DNA of 15,000 nucleotides from Actinidia chinensis (GCA_009663005.1 VIGQ01001501.1:137501-152500), one strand, 5' to 3'. Numbered from the stretch's first letter, positions 1 to 8,644 are shown. The notes: generated by a model not told the origin, from the sequence alone. A program made the numbers and translations.

Positions 1-1790
1 TTGGTTAATCATTGTCTCTCATTGTTTTGAAATTAATCAATATGTTGCCTATATTCAAATATTAAAATTCTCATCTACAATTATTACTGTTATTATAACA
101 TGGTAGGGAAAGCATTCTTGACAGTTCTGGTTCACAATCAACGAGAAAATGGAGGAAGGAAACCAGAGTTGACCTCTGAAACAGGAAAATATACCAGCTC
201 AAAAGCCACCACAAGAAGGGACGAGAACTTTTAGAGTAACAGCCACAATCCTATCAATTTGGACCAAATGCGTCTGCGTTAGAGCAATTCAAAACTTCCA
301 CTTCCTCACTTTATTCTGTTCTACATATCCCGTCGCTGCTCTGCATTCCACAAGGTATCCAAGTCATCTCTTCCTCTCTCTCTCTTCTAAAATGATGGGA
401 TTTGATGTTCAATTTCAGCAAAACATAAGATGTGTAAATATCGATGGCGCTATGTGATGTGAGTGGACAATTGAATCAGAGATATCTTTTTTATTGGGAT
501 GGCTGTATAACTACGTCTTAGCATCAAAGGATTTTCACATCACTATTATTTGAGGAATCATTCAAAATCCATCAATGGTAATGCTCTCAAACTAAATCTC
601 GACATCCTTAATGTGAACTATCAAATCTAAATTCGAGCTATTCTCATTGGATAATAATTAAAAGCCTTGATTCAAAATCCTAATCTACCAAATGCTTGTT
701 TGGATTAGAAATACTGTTTCAATTGGAGCGTTATTCGCGCGGGTGTGAGTAATTTTCTTAATTTATTCGTTCTTGATTATTTGACGGAGTGAGTTTGGAA
801 AGTTGTCTCTTTATAGTTTTCAATCAGAAAATCAAGCAATTTGTGAATATCAGCAGGATTTATTATCATGTCGTGTTAATGACTTTTCCTTCTATGTTTG
901 AAGTGTGTTGGGGGGTTACTTTCCTAACATATAATCTGTTGGCCCTTTTGTTCTTTTGCAAAAGCCTTATAAAATAGTAGTTATTCTACAATTTATCTGA
1001 CATATTGGTACATCTAAAGTGCACTGCTAGAAAAAGCGAATGTGCTTCTCTAAAACCTTCTATCATGAGAAGAGTAAAGGATTTTCCTTTGATGGTCTTT
1101 GTTTTATCAAGGTTCGGAGTTTGCCTTTCATTCGGTAAGGATCTATGTGTCTGATTTTTACTGCATTTGAAGGCTGGATAAAATAAATCTATTTTTCTCA
1201 CAAGCAGAACTTACAGGTTGAATTAGTAACTTTAATTGATGAATATGTAAACCTAATTGCCCAAAGTAAACCAAAATGTGGACAGACATCACATGATAGA
1301 TATGATAGAATCATGACTTGAAAAAAACTTTTTATAGTAAGGGTGCGAAAAATTACGGCTGTGATCTGGTAACTATGCATTACATATGCCTACTATGTAT
1401 GCAATCCTTCCTTTTGTGGAAAATATATATTATCTATTGCTCCATTTATTCCTACTCATTCTAATGTGATTTGTCTCTTTGGTAGAATCTCTGAACTAAT
1501 TCCGACTTGGAAAAACGTCCTTACCTGTATTATCTTTAGATGCCCAAGAGTTGTATCGATGATATTAATTCCTTTCAATAGTAAATCCACATAGTAGAAA
1601 TGAAACAAACGTTGAGAGCAGGAAAGAGGAGAAATAGTGATCAATAAAGAAAGAAAAAATGCAAAGACATTTGATGCTTAAAACCATCAAAATAAATTAC
1701 AGAACAAAACTTAAGTGATAGTACGATATTATCGGCCTTTCCCAATAAAGTGGACTAGTTTCCATTTACATGTCTACATTCACGATAAAT
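1..1790. other. Left flank, no gene recognised
   Basis: I see no conserved protein motif on either strand. The reading frames here are short and low in complexity. A pyrimidine-rich run lies at about 367-387 just after an exon-like segment ending in a possible splice donor (ACAAG then GTATCC, about 351-361). This could be a plus-strand leader exon, but no coding sequence follows that I can recognise. The stretch has no clear similarity to the duplicated region further right. Confidence 0.5.
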
Positions 1791-1794
1791 TAAA

Positions 1795-1885
1795 ATTTCC
1801 GGAATGAAAAACCGTGAGATTATTGATACGCATACAAGGAATCATATTCCTATCGTGCTTCCATTTTATAGAAATGGTCAAATTT
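1795..1885 (-). pseudogene. Remnant 3' end of a third lectin receptor kinase copy
   Basis: Read on the minus strand, 1885 to 1851 gives a C-terminus of the form NLTIS-KMEAR-stop, allowing one frame shift. Copy B ends NLTMTTIEAR-stop. The sequence beyond the stop (1850 to about 1795) aligns with the 3' flank of copy A at about 1990-2050, including a shared GTGAG-containing stretch and a GAAT-CATAT-CC-TATCGTG stretch. To the right of 1885 the sequence switches to the 3' flank of copy A, so nothing upstream of about 11 codons remains. Direct comparison supports homology. That it is a leftover of a deleted or recombined copy is inference. Confidence 0.6.
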
Positions 1886-2051
1886 GAAATAAATTCATAT
1901 TAAAGTAGCCAAAAATGGATTACATTTAATGATTGTAAGATAATAGGAGGAATATGACATTGTAATTAATCACTGTTTAGGGGAATTCCACAATACAAAT
2001 TTCTGAAAATTGTGAGAGTAATGGAGCAATATTAAAAAGGAATTCATATCC

Positions 2052-2365
2052 CTATCGTGGTCTTCATTGTTAGGTCATGTTTAAGTTATTTACTGAAACA
2101 TCTTTGGCTTGCTCCAATTGAAGTCGTTGTTATTGGGCACATTTCTTTCCTCGTGAAAAATGAGGTGTGTCGGAGCAGGCAAAACCATAGTTTATTACTT
2201 AGCAAGAAATAACATAGGACATGTAGGTCTATCAATTGACACCATTCCTGCACGCATATAAAAGCCCACATGAATGATTCTTTGCATCGTCATTTGGCAC
2301 ATTAAGTCGCCGAGTGTTGACCTTCAACTCCAATGTGATTCCTTCTTTTCCATAGCTCCCCATTC
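2052..2365 (-). CDS. Copy A exon 7: kinase C-lobe end and C-terminal tail
   Basis: After the acceptor GACTCAG the fragments read WELWKEG in mixed frames, NDDAK, HVG and CVQE. TMSDVIS-like sequence (damaged) and FFT-RKEMCPITTTS follow, ending near MFSK and the EAR-stop equivalent. The order matches kinase subdomains X and XI plus the tail of S-receptor kinases. The stop was set at 2052-2054 by alignment with copy B. Confidence 0.78.
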
Positions 2366-5300
2366 CTGAGTCATACAATTGTATTTCTTTACACGCTAAT
2401 CGAGACAATACACCTTAATTTGTATGCATTCAAATTAGTTGGCAAAAAATATTAGTAAGGTGATGTTTGGATTCCAGAGTGGGTGAGCGAAAAAAAATAC
2501 ATGCAAACAGAAGGTAGTAGATGATCAATGGTTCCTGAATGGTTGGATTCGTCTACCTTTTCCATCTCCCATTTTCTTTTCACTTACCAAATCCGGATCA
2601 AAACGAGACTAAAAAGATTAGGAGATGAAACTTACCATACCAATCAGGTGAGTGACGATTTTCAAAAACTGTGGAAGCTAGAATTCCTTCTACCACTCAC
2701 AACTTCCAGGATTAGACACCAAAACTGACAGACATCCGACTTCATGCGAAGCTCCTTCCATGGCATAATCAGGAGACATGTAACCACTTGTCAAAGATGA
2801 AGATAAACAACGTTAGGTAACGAACTTCATAGTGTATAAAAATACCAAAGACTTCAATCCACTTACTAGTTCAACAACCCTGGATAGTAAACCCGTTCCG
2901 TATCATTTTTGCTTGAAAATATTGCCATGCCAAAATCTGCTATTTGGGGTTCATGTTTTCGTCGAACAGCACATTACTCACTTTCAAATCTCTAGATACT
3001 CTCATTCTCGAGTATTATGAAGGTTTAAAGCAATCCGGTGAGCAACCCTTTCTATTATATTCAAACGAATCTTCCCAGTCTAGTAGCTCCCTTTTAGCTG
3101 GATCTGTCACGAAGAAAGAAGAGAACGAATTCAAAACGAATTGTTACTAACGTATTAGGGCATAAGTAGTCGCTTAAGAAACCTAAGATATGTAAACAAA
3201 CAATTAAAGACAAAGGTTGGGGGCCCGTGGCGAAACCCAAAGAGGAAGAAACCAGTTTGTTTGGCATTATATTCATAAACTAACATCTTTTCTTCTCCCA
3301 TGAATGAGCATCCAGTAGTCGAACAAGGTTGTGTGCGGAGTTTGGCAATAAGTATAAGTTCATTTCGTGAAATCCACAGCCCTTGCCCTGATGTTATGAA
3401 CGTCTCTTAAACTGCTATTTCTCGCCTTGGTAATGTGCCCTGTTTGAATTGTTTACACTCGGTACTAATTGGACAGAGTTAATCCAGCTTCTTATCAATA
3501 GGACATGTGATGTACCTTGTAAACAGGTCCAAAACCACCCGTCCAGAGCGTATTTCATTTGAGAAATGTTGTAGCCTCCGAATTGATCCAAAGCTTTAGT
3601 ATCTTCAAGTCATGATGACACTTCTGTTCCATCATTTTCTTGTCGTTTGTATTGTTAAACTATCTGAAGTTATCAACTCTTGGTAAGTATCTTTTCGCCT
3701 CTTCTTTCTCCTCTCTGGTACAATATTTTAGCACTTAAGATCTCAAAGTCAGACTTAAACAAGCCCCTATTGCGGTGAATGACTTACATGATTACATATT
3801 AATTATTCAATAGGCCAAGTTTGCAAAATATCAAAATAAAAAATTATAAAAACCAGTTCTTAGTTATTTTAGCACGTACAAACTACAACAAACTTTTGGC
3901 ACAACTTCCAAGACAAAAAAAAGCGAAGCTAACACTCCCCATGTACACCGAAATGTATATTTGTTCATATGCATCTACCAAACGACATTACCTTCCAGTT
4001 TCAGTTTTCCATGAGTATATAGCAAAAGGTCCCACCATGGAGCACAAGTACAGAAATAGCCGCGGCAATGACTATCCATATCCACGTCTTTCCTGCACAA
4101 ATATCATTTACTACATTCTCATATCATTACGTAGGCATGGTCCATTTATATACGCATCCAATGTCTAGAATTCTCTTCCGCCTTCATTCCCACTCCCCGT
4201 TATATGCATTTGAATCATCAATCGCTGTTGCTTTATATGACACTGTTCCAATAATCCCGTGTACCTTTTCTTAGCTTTTAGAATCGTGGATGGTTTGGTC
4301 AACTAGGTATTGTGTTGATAGTGCTTGCTTGTCTTGGAGCAGTAGCTGTCCATGCCCAATTTGTCACAAAGGTTGGCAACCATTAGGAATCTTAAGGATA
4401 GGTTGGAATGAGTTCCATTTGCGACCCAACCAACAAGGAAGACTAATGGGACATGATGTCATAAGAAAAAATGCTTTTATATCGATTTCAGAAATATTAG
4501 GCAAACATGGATTTTAAGCTATGATGCAATTCCCATTTAAAAGGGGATGGTTTTCCAATCATGGTTGTCAAGTTGTTGTGCACTAGGTTTACGAAACATT
4601 ATTTGCCTTCTACAAATCCCAGGGGTGCTTAATGGATTCCAATTAAGAGATGACCCCCCCTGTTGGATTGAATCGTTAATTAGTAGATTTGAGTGCCATT
4701 GTTAAAGCAAGTTGTTGTGTTTTTTAAGAAGGAAAAGGAAAAAAAAATTAAGATGCAAATAACATTTGAAGTTTTGAAACCTTTGATCTGTGGAACAGCA
4801 GTGCTTTTTGTAATAAAAAATGACTCGAGAAGTTAAGACTTGCAAATGACAAGAAAAAATACACTGCCTTTGGAGGACTTTGGGGCTCGAACCCAGCACA
4901 TACAAGGGTACGACGTCAACGGGACCTTCTTGTGTATCCCAACCTCCCGGTCGAGTTATAACACATGTTCCGTTGCTTTGACATTAAAAGCAACACAAAA
5001 GACTCGTTTCCAGCCACCTTTCCAACAATCACTAAGGCTTAGGATCGGATTATCTCATTCTGACTAGTAGCGATGCTAGGTTAAAAGGAAACACTCCTCT
5101 CCACAAACGTATCATTTCCTTCTCCGGCACGGAGTACTCTGGGAAGACACGCACCCATTATCGGACTCGACCCATAACAAAAGTTAGAAGGTTCAAAGCT
5201 GATACCAGACTTTCTCAATTGCCCAATTGAATCTGAACGCCACATCCATAAGCTTCCATTTATTATGCCATGAAAATGTGAAGTACTTCTCGCATTAGGG

Positions 5301-6009
5301 ATGTGTCAACTTAGGGTTAGTTAAAATACATTCCTATATTCAGTCAGAAATATATAAAAGTTTGATCTTTCAGAGTCCCACTGGTCCAGTACCGCTCTCT
5401 CGCCGATGCCATGACCAACTCTCCGAGTCTTGGTTGGGTTCCAAGTCAAAGTGAAGGCCCCAGAAGCCGGGACCACTTGCACTGAGACCAGGAAGTGAGA
5501 GACCAATTCTTCCTGTTGCAGAGAATTAAAACCAAGGTTCATACGGGCCCAGCGTGTCGGTTGGATGTCAAAGCTCTGCCACAATGTCCTTTCTCCACCC
5601 AACGGTCAGGAACAAAGTTAACCGGTATCTTCTAGCGTGGCAGTTGCATTAATTACCCAGTCACTTGATCAGAAATGTTAAGGGAATTGTATTTCTCCAC
5701 GGATGATTTTCAATATTCCGGTGGTACTATTCTACAGTGGGAACACTCGATTGTCATGAAAAGGTGAGTTTTCGATTGGCACCCAAAACTTTCCTTTCGT
5801 GGTAATCAGTTGGTGTACCATATTCCTATATAAACTTGTAAACTGGTTTCTTTAATAGTGAAGAATCCTAAGGTGAAATTCCCGCCTTCGGACCCGAGAG
5901 AAGCATCGGATTTGAGTTCTTCGCAGGGTTTAATGGTGCTGTTCCATTACGAAAGCTGAATCAAGTCTCCGCGCGAGGATGGCAAAGAGAGAGCAAGAAA
6001 TGGATTCAT
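2052..6009 (-). CDS. G-type lectin S-receptor-like Ser/Thr kinase, copy A (frame-disrupted)
   Basis: This is a plasma-membrane receptor kinase with an extracellular bulb-lectin, S-locus-glycoprotein and PAN-like region, one membrane helix and a cytoplasmic Ser/Thr kinase. Proposed exons on the minus strand are 6009-4868, 4092-3992, 3714-3516, 3439-3237, 3103-2867, 2786-2636 and 2365-2052, giving about 2.35 kb of coding sequence or some 780 codons. That is close to the usual family length. The start is the ATG at 6009-6007, which aligns with the copy B start. The stop aligns with the EAR-stop end of copy B. The frame is broken in nearly every exon by one-base indels, for example an extra T (A on the plus strand, 3409-3411) that turns EIAVKR into EIAV-stop. 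The catalytic HRD motif reads SRD. Similar indels fill the introns, which favours sequencing error over decay. Family assignment is strong. The CES101-like subgroup is a guess, and boundaries are good to a few bases. Confidence 0.85.
2636..2786 (-). CDS. Copy A exon 6: activation-loop end and APE-equivalent region
   Basis: The exon opens with GYMSPDYAMEG, the SPE-type P+1 loop, with Asp for Glu in this copy. After shifts come [23 protein letters not shown] and LIG. The acceptor is GACAAG and the donor ATG then GTAAGTTT. Kinase subdomains VIII and IX are recognisable. Confidence 0.82.
2867..3103 (-). CDS. Copy A exon 5: kinase catalytic loop and DFG
   Basis: The minus strand reads PAKRELLDW, then HKYSRMRV, SRDLKVSNVLFDENMNPK and, one frame over, IADFGMA followed by NDTERV. 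The catalytic aspartate, the asparagine four residues later and the DFG motif are present. The histidine of HRD is absent: nine bases coding V-S-R stand where copy B has twelve coding V-I-H-R. The donor is GTAAGTGG at 2866. Confidence 0.85.
3237..3439 (-). CDS. Copy A exon 4: kinase subdomains II-IV
   Basis: The exon contains EIAVKR (the catalytic lysine of subdomain II, with a one-base insertion that creates a stop), then FTNELILIAKLRHTNLVRLL after frame correction. EEKMLVYEY and MPNK follow. These are the standard N-lobe motifs of plant S-receptor kinases. The acceptor is TTCAAACAG. The exon ends near FFLF just before the 133-bp intron 4, as is usual in this family. Confidence 0.83.
3516..3714 (-). 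CDS. Copy A exon 3: juxtamembrane segment and glycine loop
   Basis: The exon follows a TACCAG acceptor. It begins with charged juxtamembrane sequence (EEAKRY, then after a shift ELITSDS and NNTNDKK), then HHDLK and EATTF, and ends in GGFGPVYKG, the ATP-binding glycine loop of kinase subdomain I. Copy B keeps the full loop as NKLGEGGFG. The donor is AAGGTACATC. Confidence 0.85.
3992..4092 (-). CDS. Copy A exon 2: transmembrane helix
   Basis: After the acceptor TGTGCAG the minus strand reads [18 protein letters not shown] without interruption. This is the start of a single membrane-spanning helix next to Trp residues, the usual layout for S-receptor kinases. The remainder, by alignment with copy B, is [14 protein letters not shown], a basic stop-transfer stretch, but in copy A it is shifted by indels. 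The donor is GGTAATG at 3991. Confidence 0.85.
4093..4867 (-). other. Copy A intron 1 (775 bp, GC-AG)
   Basis: The donor reads AG then GCAGTG, and copy B has AG then GCAAGTG at the same place. The acceptor reads TTTGTGCAG. The intron holds two stretches that are unusually alike in the two copies: about 4510-4563 (with 11314-11367) and about 4370-4445 (with 11175-11250). No exon could be fitted to either. Confidence 0.65.
4868..6009 (-). CDS. Copy A exon 1: signal peptide, bulb lectin, SLG and PAN-like region
   Basis: Reading right to left, a short hydrophobic start (MNPFLALSL) is followed by ELKSDASL and GNFTLGFFTI (about 5865-5925). Next come YIGIWYTN (about 5808-5835) and GILKIIRGEIQFPL (about 5690-5725), all bulb-lectin hallmarks after frame correction. 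The stretch 5602-5321 is one open frame with [14 protein letters not shown] and ASGAFTLTWNPTKTR, typical of the S-locus-glycoprotein domain. Weaker PAN-like sequence follows (about 4960-5100). The exon ends near YVLGSSPK and SSK at a GC splice donor. The ligand is not predictable. Confidence 0.82.
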
Positions 6010-6330
6010 GTGGGATTTTTCTGGGTAAGCACAAGGATATAAAGCTATTTGTGTTTGATGTTTCCTATGGGTAATAGAAGAATGCCAAGAATGTTGCAAT
6101 TACTTGTATGATATTTGTGGTTTAGGCAAGGGAAAAAATCACCGATGAGAATGGTTCAACAAAACAACTGTGTTGAATTATTGATTAGTTGCCTTGTTGA
6201 CTGCAAGGTTGGGAAAAAGGTGTTCCAAGACACTGGTTAGTTGGATCAAATATTAAGGGATAAATTTGTGGAAGAAAAAAGAAGAAAATTTAAGGCCGTT
6301 ATACTTTAGGGTCGGTTTATTTTATTTTTG
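6010..6330 (-). promoter_or_regulatory. Copy A proximal upstream region / 5' UTR
   Basis: This lies directly upstream of the proposed start and aligns with 12840-13163. Shared blocks include the stretch around 6010-6050 and the GTTTAGGCAAGGG stretch near 6119-6132. I see no TATA box in the same place in both copies. Promoter function is inferred from position only. Confidence 0.45.
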
Positions 6331-6500
6331 GGTTGAATTTACAAACACCTTCTAAACTATTTTTTTTTTTATTATTTTCACCCCCATTTATATAAACGCG
6401 AAATTATATTGTCCCTTTTAACTATTTAATTGTCTCGATTACATTCATACCCTTACTAATCTATTTAAAAATAGTTATGAAAAATCGATAGCACTGTTGT
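6331..6500 (+). repeat. MITE left terminal inverted repeat (copy A)
   Basis: The partner is about 6670-6848 in inverted orientation. Identity is imperfect, with many small indels, and fades towards the centre of the element. Confidence 0.7.
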
Positions 6501-6669
6501 TCTTTATGTGCTTAAGTAAAATCTTTCTGTCTAAATATTCTTATTTTCTTAAAAAAATTAAGTCAATGCTCTATTTAAGGCTTATAAAAAGGGTTAAGTT
6601 TGTTCTCATAATGGCTAAATAGATTGTATGTGGAGTTTAGGTTAAACTTATTTTTTTAAAAAAAAATTA

Positions 6670-6848
6670 TTTATTTAAGACATGGATAACAAGTGATTGA
6701 TTTTTATCATTATTTCAAATTAAATTAGTAATGAAAGGGGTGTAAGTGATATATTAAATAGTTAAATGGGCAATATAATTTTCATTTTTAGAATTGAATA
6801 GATGAAGTGATAAAAGCAATAATTAGAGAGGAATTTGTGAAATTAACC
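6670..6848 (-). repeat. MITE right terminal inverted repeat (copy A)
   Basis: This is the inverted partner of about 6331-6500. It contains the complements of the shared blocks AAATTATATTG and TTTAACTATTTAAT. Confidence 0.7.
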
Positions 6849-6857
6849 TTATTTTGT

Positions 6858-7055
6858 CTTCAGTTGATGAACGGTTCATCCATTTGATTTAAATTTTTTT
6901 CTTTGTCGATCGTCTTGCTCTAAATCCATATATCAAGGGAATTGCGATGTTGTTCTCATATTGAATTTAGTTAGGATTGTGTTTGAATTAAGGGTTTAGT
7001 AAGTGATTTGTGGAAAAAAATAATTAACTTGAAATTGTAGATTTTTATTATTTTT
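6858..7055. other. About 195 bp present only upstream of copy A
   Basis: Copy A has this stretch between the MITE flank and the TTAAATTCTTAATCAAA block. In copy B the MITE flank runs almost straight into the equivalent TAAATTTTAATCAAAA block (about 13698-13714). It holds no recognised gene or repeat. Confidence 0.7.
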
Positions 7056-7738
7056 ATTAAATTCTTAATCAAACATAGCATAAAAAAAAAATCGTATTCA
7101 TTTGGGAAACAATGAACAATTTGACAAAATCTCTATATGGGATGAAGAATTGTCAGGAGTGTTGCCCATGGATTGCAATGTTGTTCTTTGAATTCGAAAA
7201 ATATGAACTGACTGCTATTTGAAATTATTATAGTAGGGTGGTTTGACTTCTATGATTCTGTGTTTGTCTTTAGGATAACTGAATTTTGAGTTTGTTTAGT
7301 TGTTTTTAAATTTTAGATTTTTAATTTTAGTGAGTTTTTTGAAGTTTGATCAAAATTTTATATTTTTTTTCACTGAAGTCATTAATCTGGAAAATATAAA
7401 AAAAACTTCATTTAAATTATTAAAAGAATCAATAAACACAAAAAAAACTGGCTAATTTATCAAGTAAAAATAATTTTTTTTATTTTTTTTAGTGAAGGTT
7501 TTCTCAAATTAAATAAAATTATTTACATTTTTGCGTCACCTCTCATAAATATAGAATCGGCAAAATATAAATGTTAATCATTACGATTTAAAAATGTTAA
7601 TGAAGAAAATAAAATCAAAAAAAAAAAAACTAATTATAGCTAAAATAATCAAAATAAAGTTAGACCAACACTAAAAACTTTTAGATTGACCATTACTATT
7701 TGAATGCACTTTGAATTCTCAAAGGGCTGTTTGCGGAT

Positions 7739-7832
7739 AATTTTAGATATGGATACTTGAAAATATTTTTTTATGTTTGTCAAAAATTTAAAAAATTTTT
7801 AAAAAAATCGTTTCACACTTCACCCAAAAAAA
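7739..7832 (+). repeat. Sub-repeat within the 1-kb unit, first half (A1)
   Basis: The pattern is TTTTAGAT, then ACTTGAAAATATTTTTTTAT, TGTCAAAAATTT and TTTCACACTTCACCC. It recurs about 180 bases on, at 7920-8022, where a TTCTTGAAAAGTATTTTTGTAG variant ends in TCCCACTTCTCACT. Confidence 0.65.
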
Positions 7833-7919
7833 AAACTCGAAACCAAAATGCTAAAACACTCGAAATAAAACTACAACAAAACAAAACATTATGGATTCTG
7901 TGAAAAACATTTTAGAGAT

Positions 7920-8022
7920 AGATTTTAGATTATGAATTCTTGAAAAGTATTTTTGTAGGGTGTGTAAAATTTCTAAAAATGTTAAAAACACATTTTCCCA
8001 CTTCTCACTAAAGATTTAAAAA
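7920..8022 (+). repeat. Sub-repeat within the 1-kb unit, second half (A1)
   Basis: This is the direct partner of 7739-7832. The same pair is found in unit B1 at about 14350-14455 and 14548-14655, so the internal duplication predates the larger one. Confidence 0.65.
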
Positions 8023-8110
8023 AAAAAAAAAACATTTTTAGGTCATTTTAGGAAGCTGAAAGGGGGATTTTGGGAAAACTGATTTTTAAAACTAGGTTGT
8101 GGGGGGGTTG

Positions 8111-8335
8111 AATTTGACAGATTCTGTATGGGATGAAGAATTGTCACTGTCCAAGAGTGTTGGCCAGGAGGCGATGTTTTCTTTTGAAAGTGGAAAGTAT
8201 GACTGACTTGGCAGTTGCCTGGGTTGGGTTTGGACTTCTTATGATCTTTTATGTTATGTCTAAAGGTAGAACTTTAGTTTGAGTTTTTTTTAGTTGTTTT
8301 AGATTTTATAAAATTTTTAAATTACGTGTTTTTTT
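8111..8335. repeat. 1-kb repeat, truncated second unit A2
   Basis: It begins AATTTGACAGATTCTG and follows the first 225 bases or so of the 1-kb unit (GGATGAAGAATTGTCA, AAGAGTGTTG, TATGACTGACTTGG, GGGTTGGGTTTGGACTTCT). Similarity is lost near 8335. The equivalent second unit beside copy B continues past this point. Confidence 0.75.
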
Positions 8336-8585
8336 AACGTATTATGAATGAGGAATTCAGCAGGAAAATTTTGCATTGAGAAAAATAAAAAGTAAATGGT
8401 ATGAGGGTGAAGGTTTGGGGAGAAGAGGGAAACAGAGAGAGAGAGAGAGAGACAGATTTATTGGTTTTTTCTTTGGTGTTTTCCGAAAAATACATTCCAA
8501 AAGTTATAAACTGTGCAAAACAGTTTCCTATGAAAACCCTCTTTACCAATAAACTACGAGAAACCACTGATCAATTTCATGAACA
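8336..8585. other. Unique spacer between units
   Basis: This stretch matches neither the 1-kb repeat nor the region left of copy A. It contains a GA microsatellite. Short open frames on both strands are low in complexity and unconvincing as genes. Confidence 0.55.
8434..8452 (+). repeat. (AG)n microsatellite
   Basis: Nine uninterrupted AG units plus one A lie in the unique spacer. There is no counterpart elsewhere in the window. Confidence 0.95.
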
Positions 8586-8638
8586 AAAATTTTGAAATAA
8601 TCATATTTTTAAGTAACAAAATGTATTACACTAACTGA

Positions 8639-8644
8639 TTTATT
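8639..8644 (-). terminator. Candidate polyadenylation signal of copy B
   Basis: The minus strand reads AATAAA about 115 bases past the copy B stop, a normal spacing for a plant signal. Copy A has no exact match in the equivalent place, so support is weak. Confidence 0.35.

Larger units (their letters stand above)
6331..6848. mobile_element. Mutator-like MITE in copy A upstream region
   Basis: The left end begins GGTTGAATTTACAAACACC. The reverse complement of the right end begins GGTTAATTTCACAAATTCC. The two ends stay alignable for at least 150 bases, with shared blocks such as AAATTATATTG and TTTAACTATTTAAT, then TACTAAT and ATGAAAAATC-like sequence. Flanks are TTATTTTTG (6322-6330) and TTATTTTG (6849-6856), a likely 9-bp target duplication with one T lost. 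Long inverted repeats, an 8-10 bp target duplication, about 518 bp and no coding capacity fit a non-autonomous Mutator-type element. Family placement is inference. Confidence 0.75.
7118..8110. repeat. 1-kb upstream repeat, unit A1
   Basis: This AT-rich unit of about 993 bp starts AATTTGACA-AATCTC and ends where the same start recurs at 8111. The first 200 bases include GGATGAAGAATTGTCA and CCCATGGATTGCAATGTTG. It recurs at 8111-8335, 13754-14730 and 14731-15000. No protein motif is seen. Long A and T runs make it look like degenerate non-coding repeat DNA. Confidence 0.85.
1879..8335. repeat. Tandem duplication, unit A
   Basis: This segment holds copy A with its 3' flank and upstream region, and aligns in the same order with 8585-15000. 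Matching landmarks are 1884 with 8590 (3' flank), 2052 with 8758 (stop codon), 6009 with 12839 (start codon), 6331 with 13164 (MITE) and 7118 with 13754 (1-kb repeat). The offset is about 6.70 kb at the left, 6.83 kb across the gene and 6.62-6.64 kb beyond the MITE. Differences are mostly one-base or few-base indels plus one indel of about 195 bp. Confidence 0.93.

Noticed and set aside
351..440. Possible plus-strand leader exon with donor near 356 and acceptor near 419
   Set aside because: Splice-like strings only. No coding sequence or second line of evidence follows, so no gene is called.
986..1644. Several minus-strand frames of 60-71 codons in the left flank
   Set aside because: Length expected by chance, with no domain, no repeat elsewhere and no continuing exon structure.
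3821..4168. Plus-strand frame of 115 codons, the longest plus-strand frame in the window
   Set aside because: It is the opposite strand of exon 2 and its flanking introns, it is not open in copy B, and it contains no recognised motif.
4290..4517. Plus-strand 75-codon frame with Cys-rich and hydrophobic sequence
   Set aside because: It lies inside intron 1, is not open in copy B, and shows no recognised domain.
4882..4900. tRNA B-box-like GGTTCGAGCCC on the minus strand, suggesting a tRNA or SINE
   Set aside because: No A box or cloverleaf around it, and the stretch is the coding end of exon 1 (YVLGSSPK). Copy B lacks the motif.
8334..8595. Overlapping open frames on both strands in the spacer
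   Set aside because: Their sequence is driven by the GA microsatellite and T runs. There is no conserved motif.
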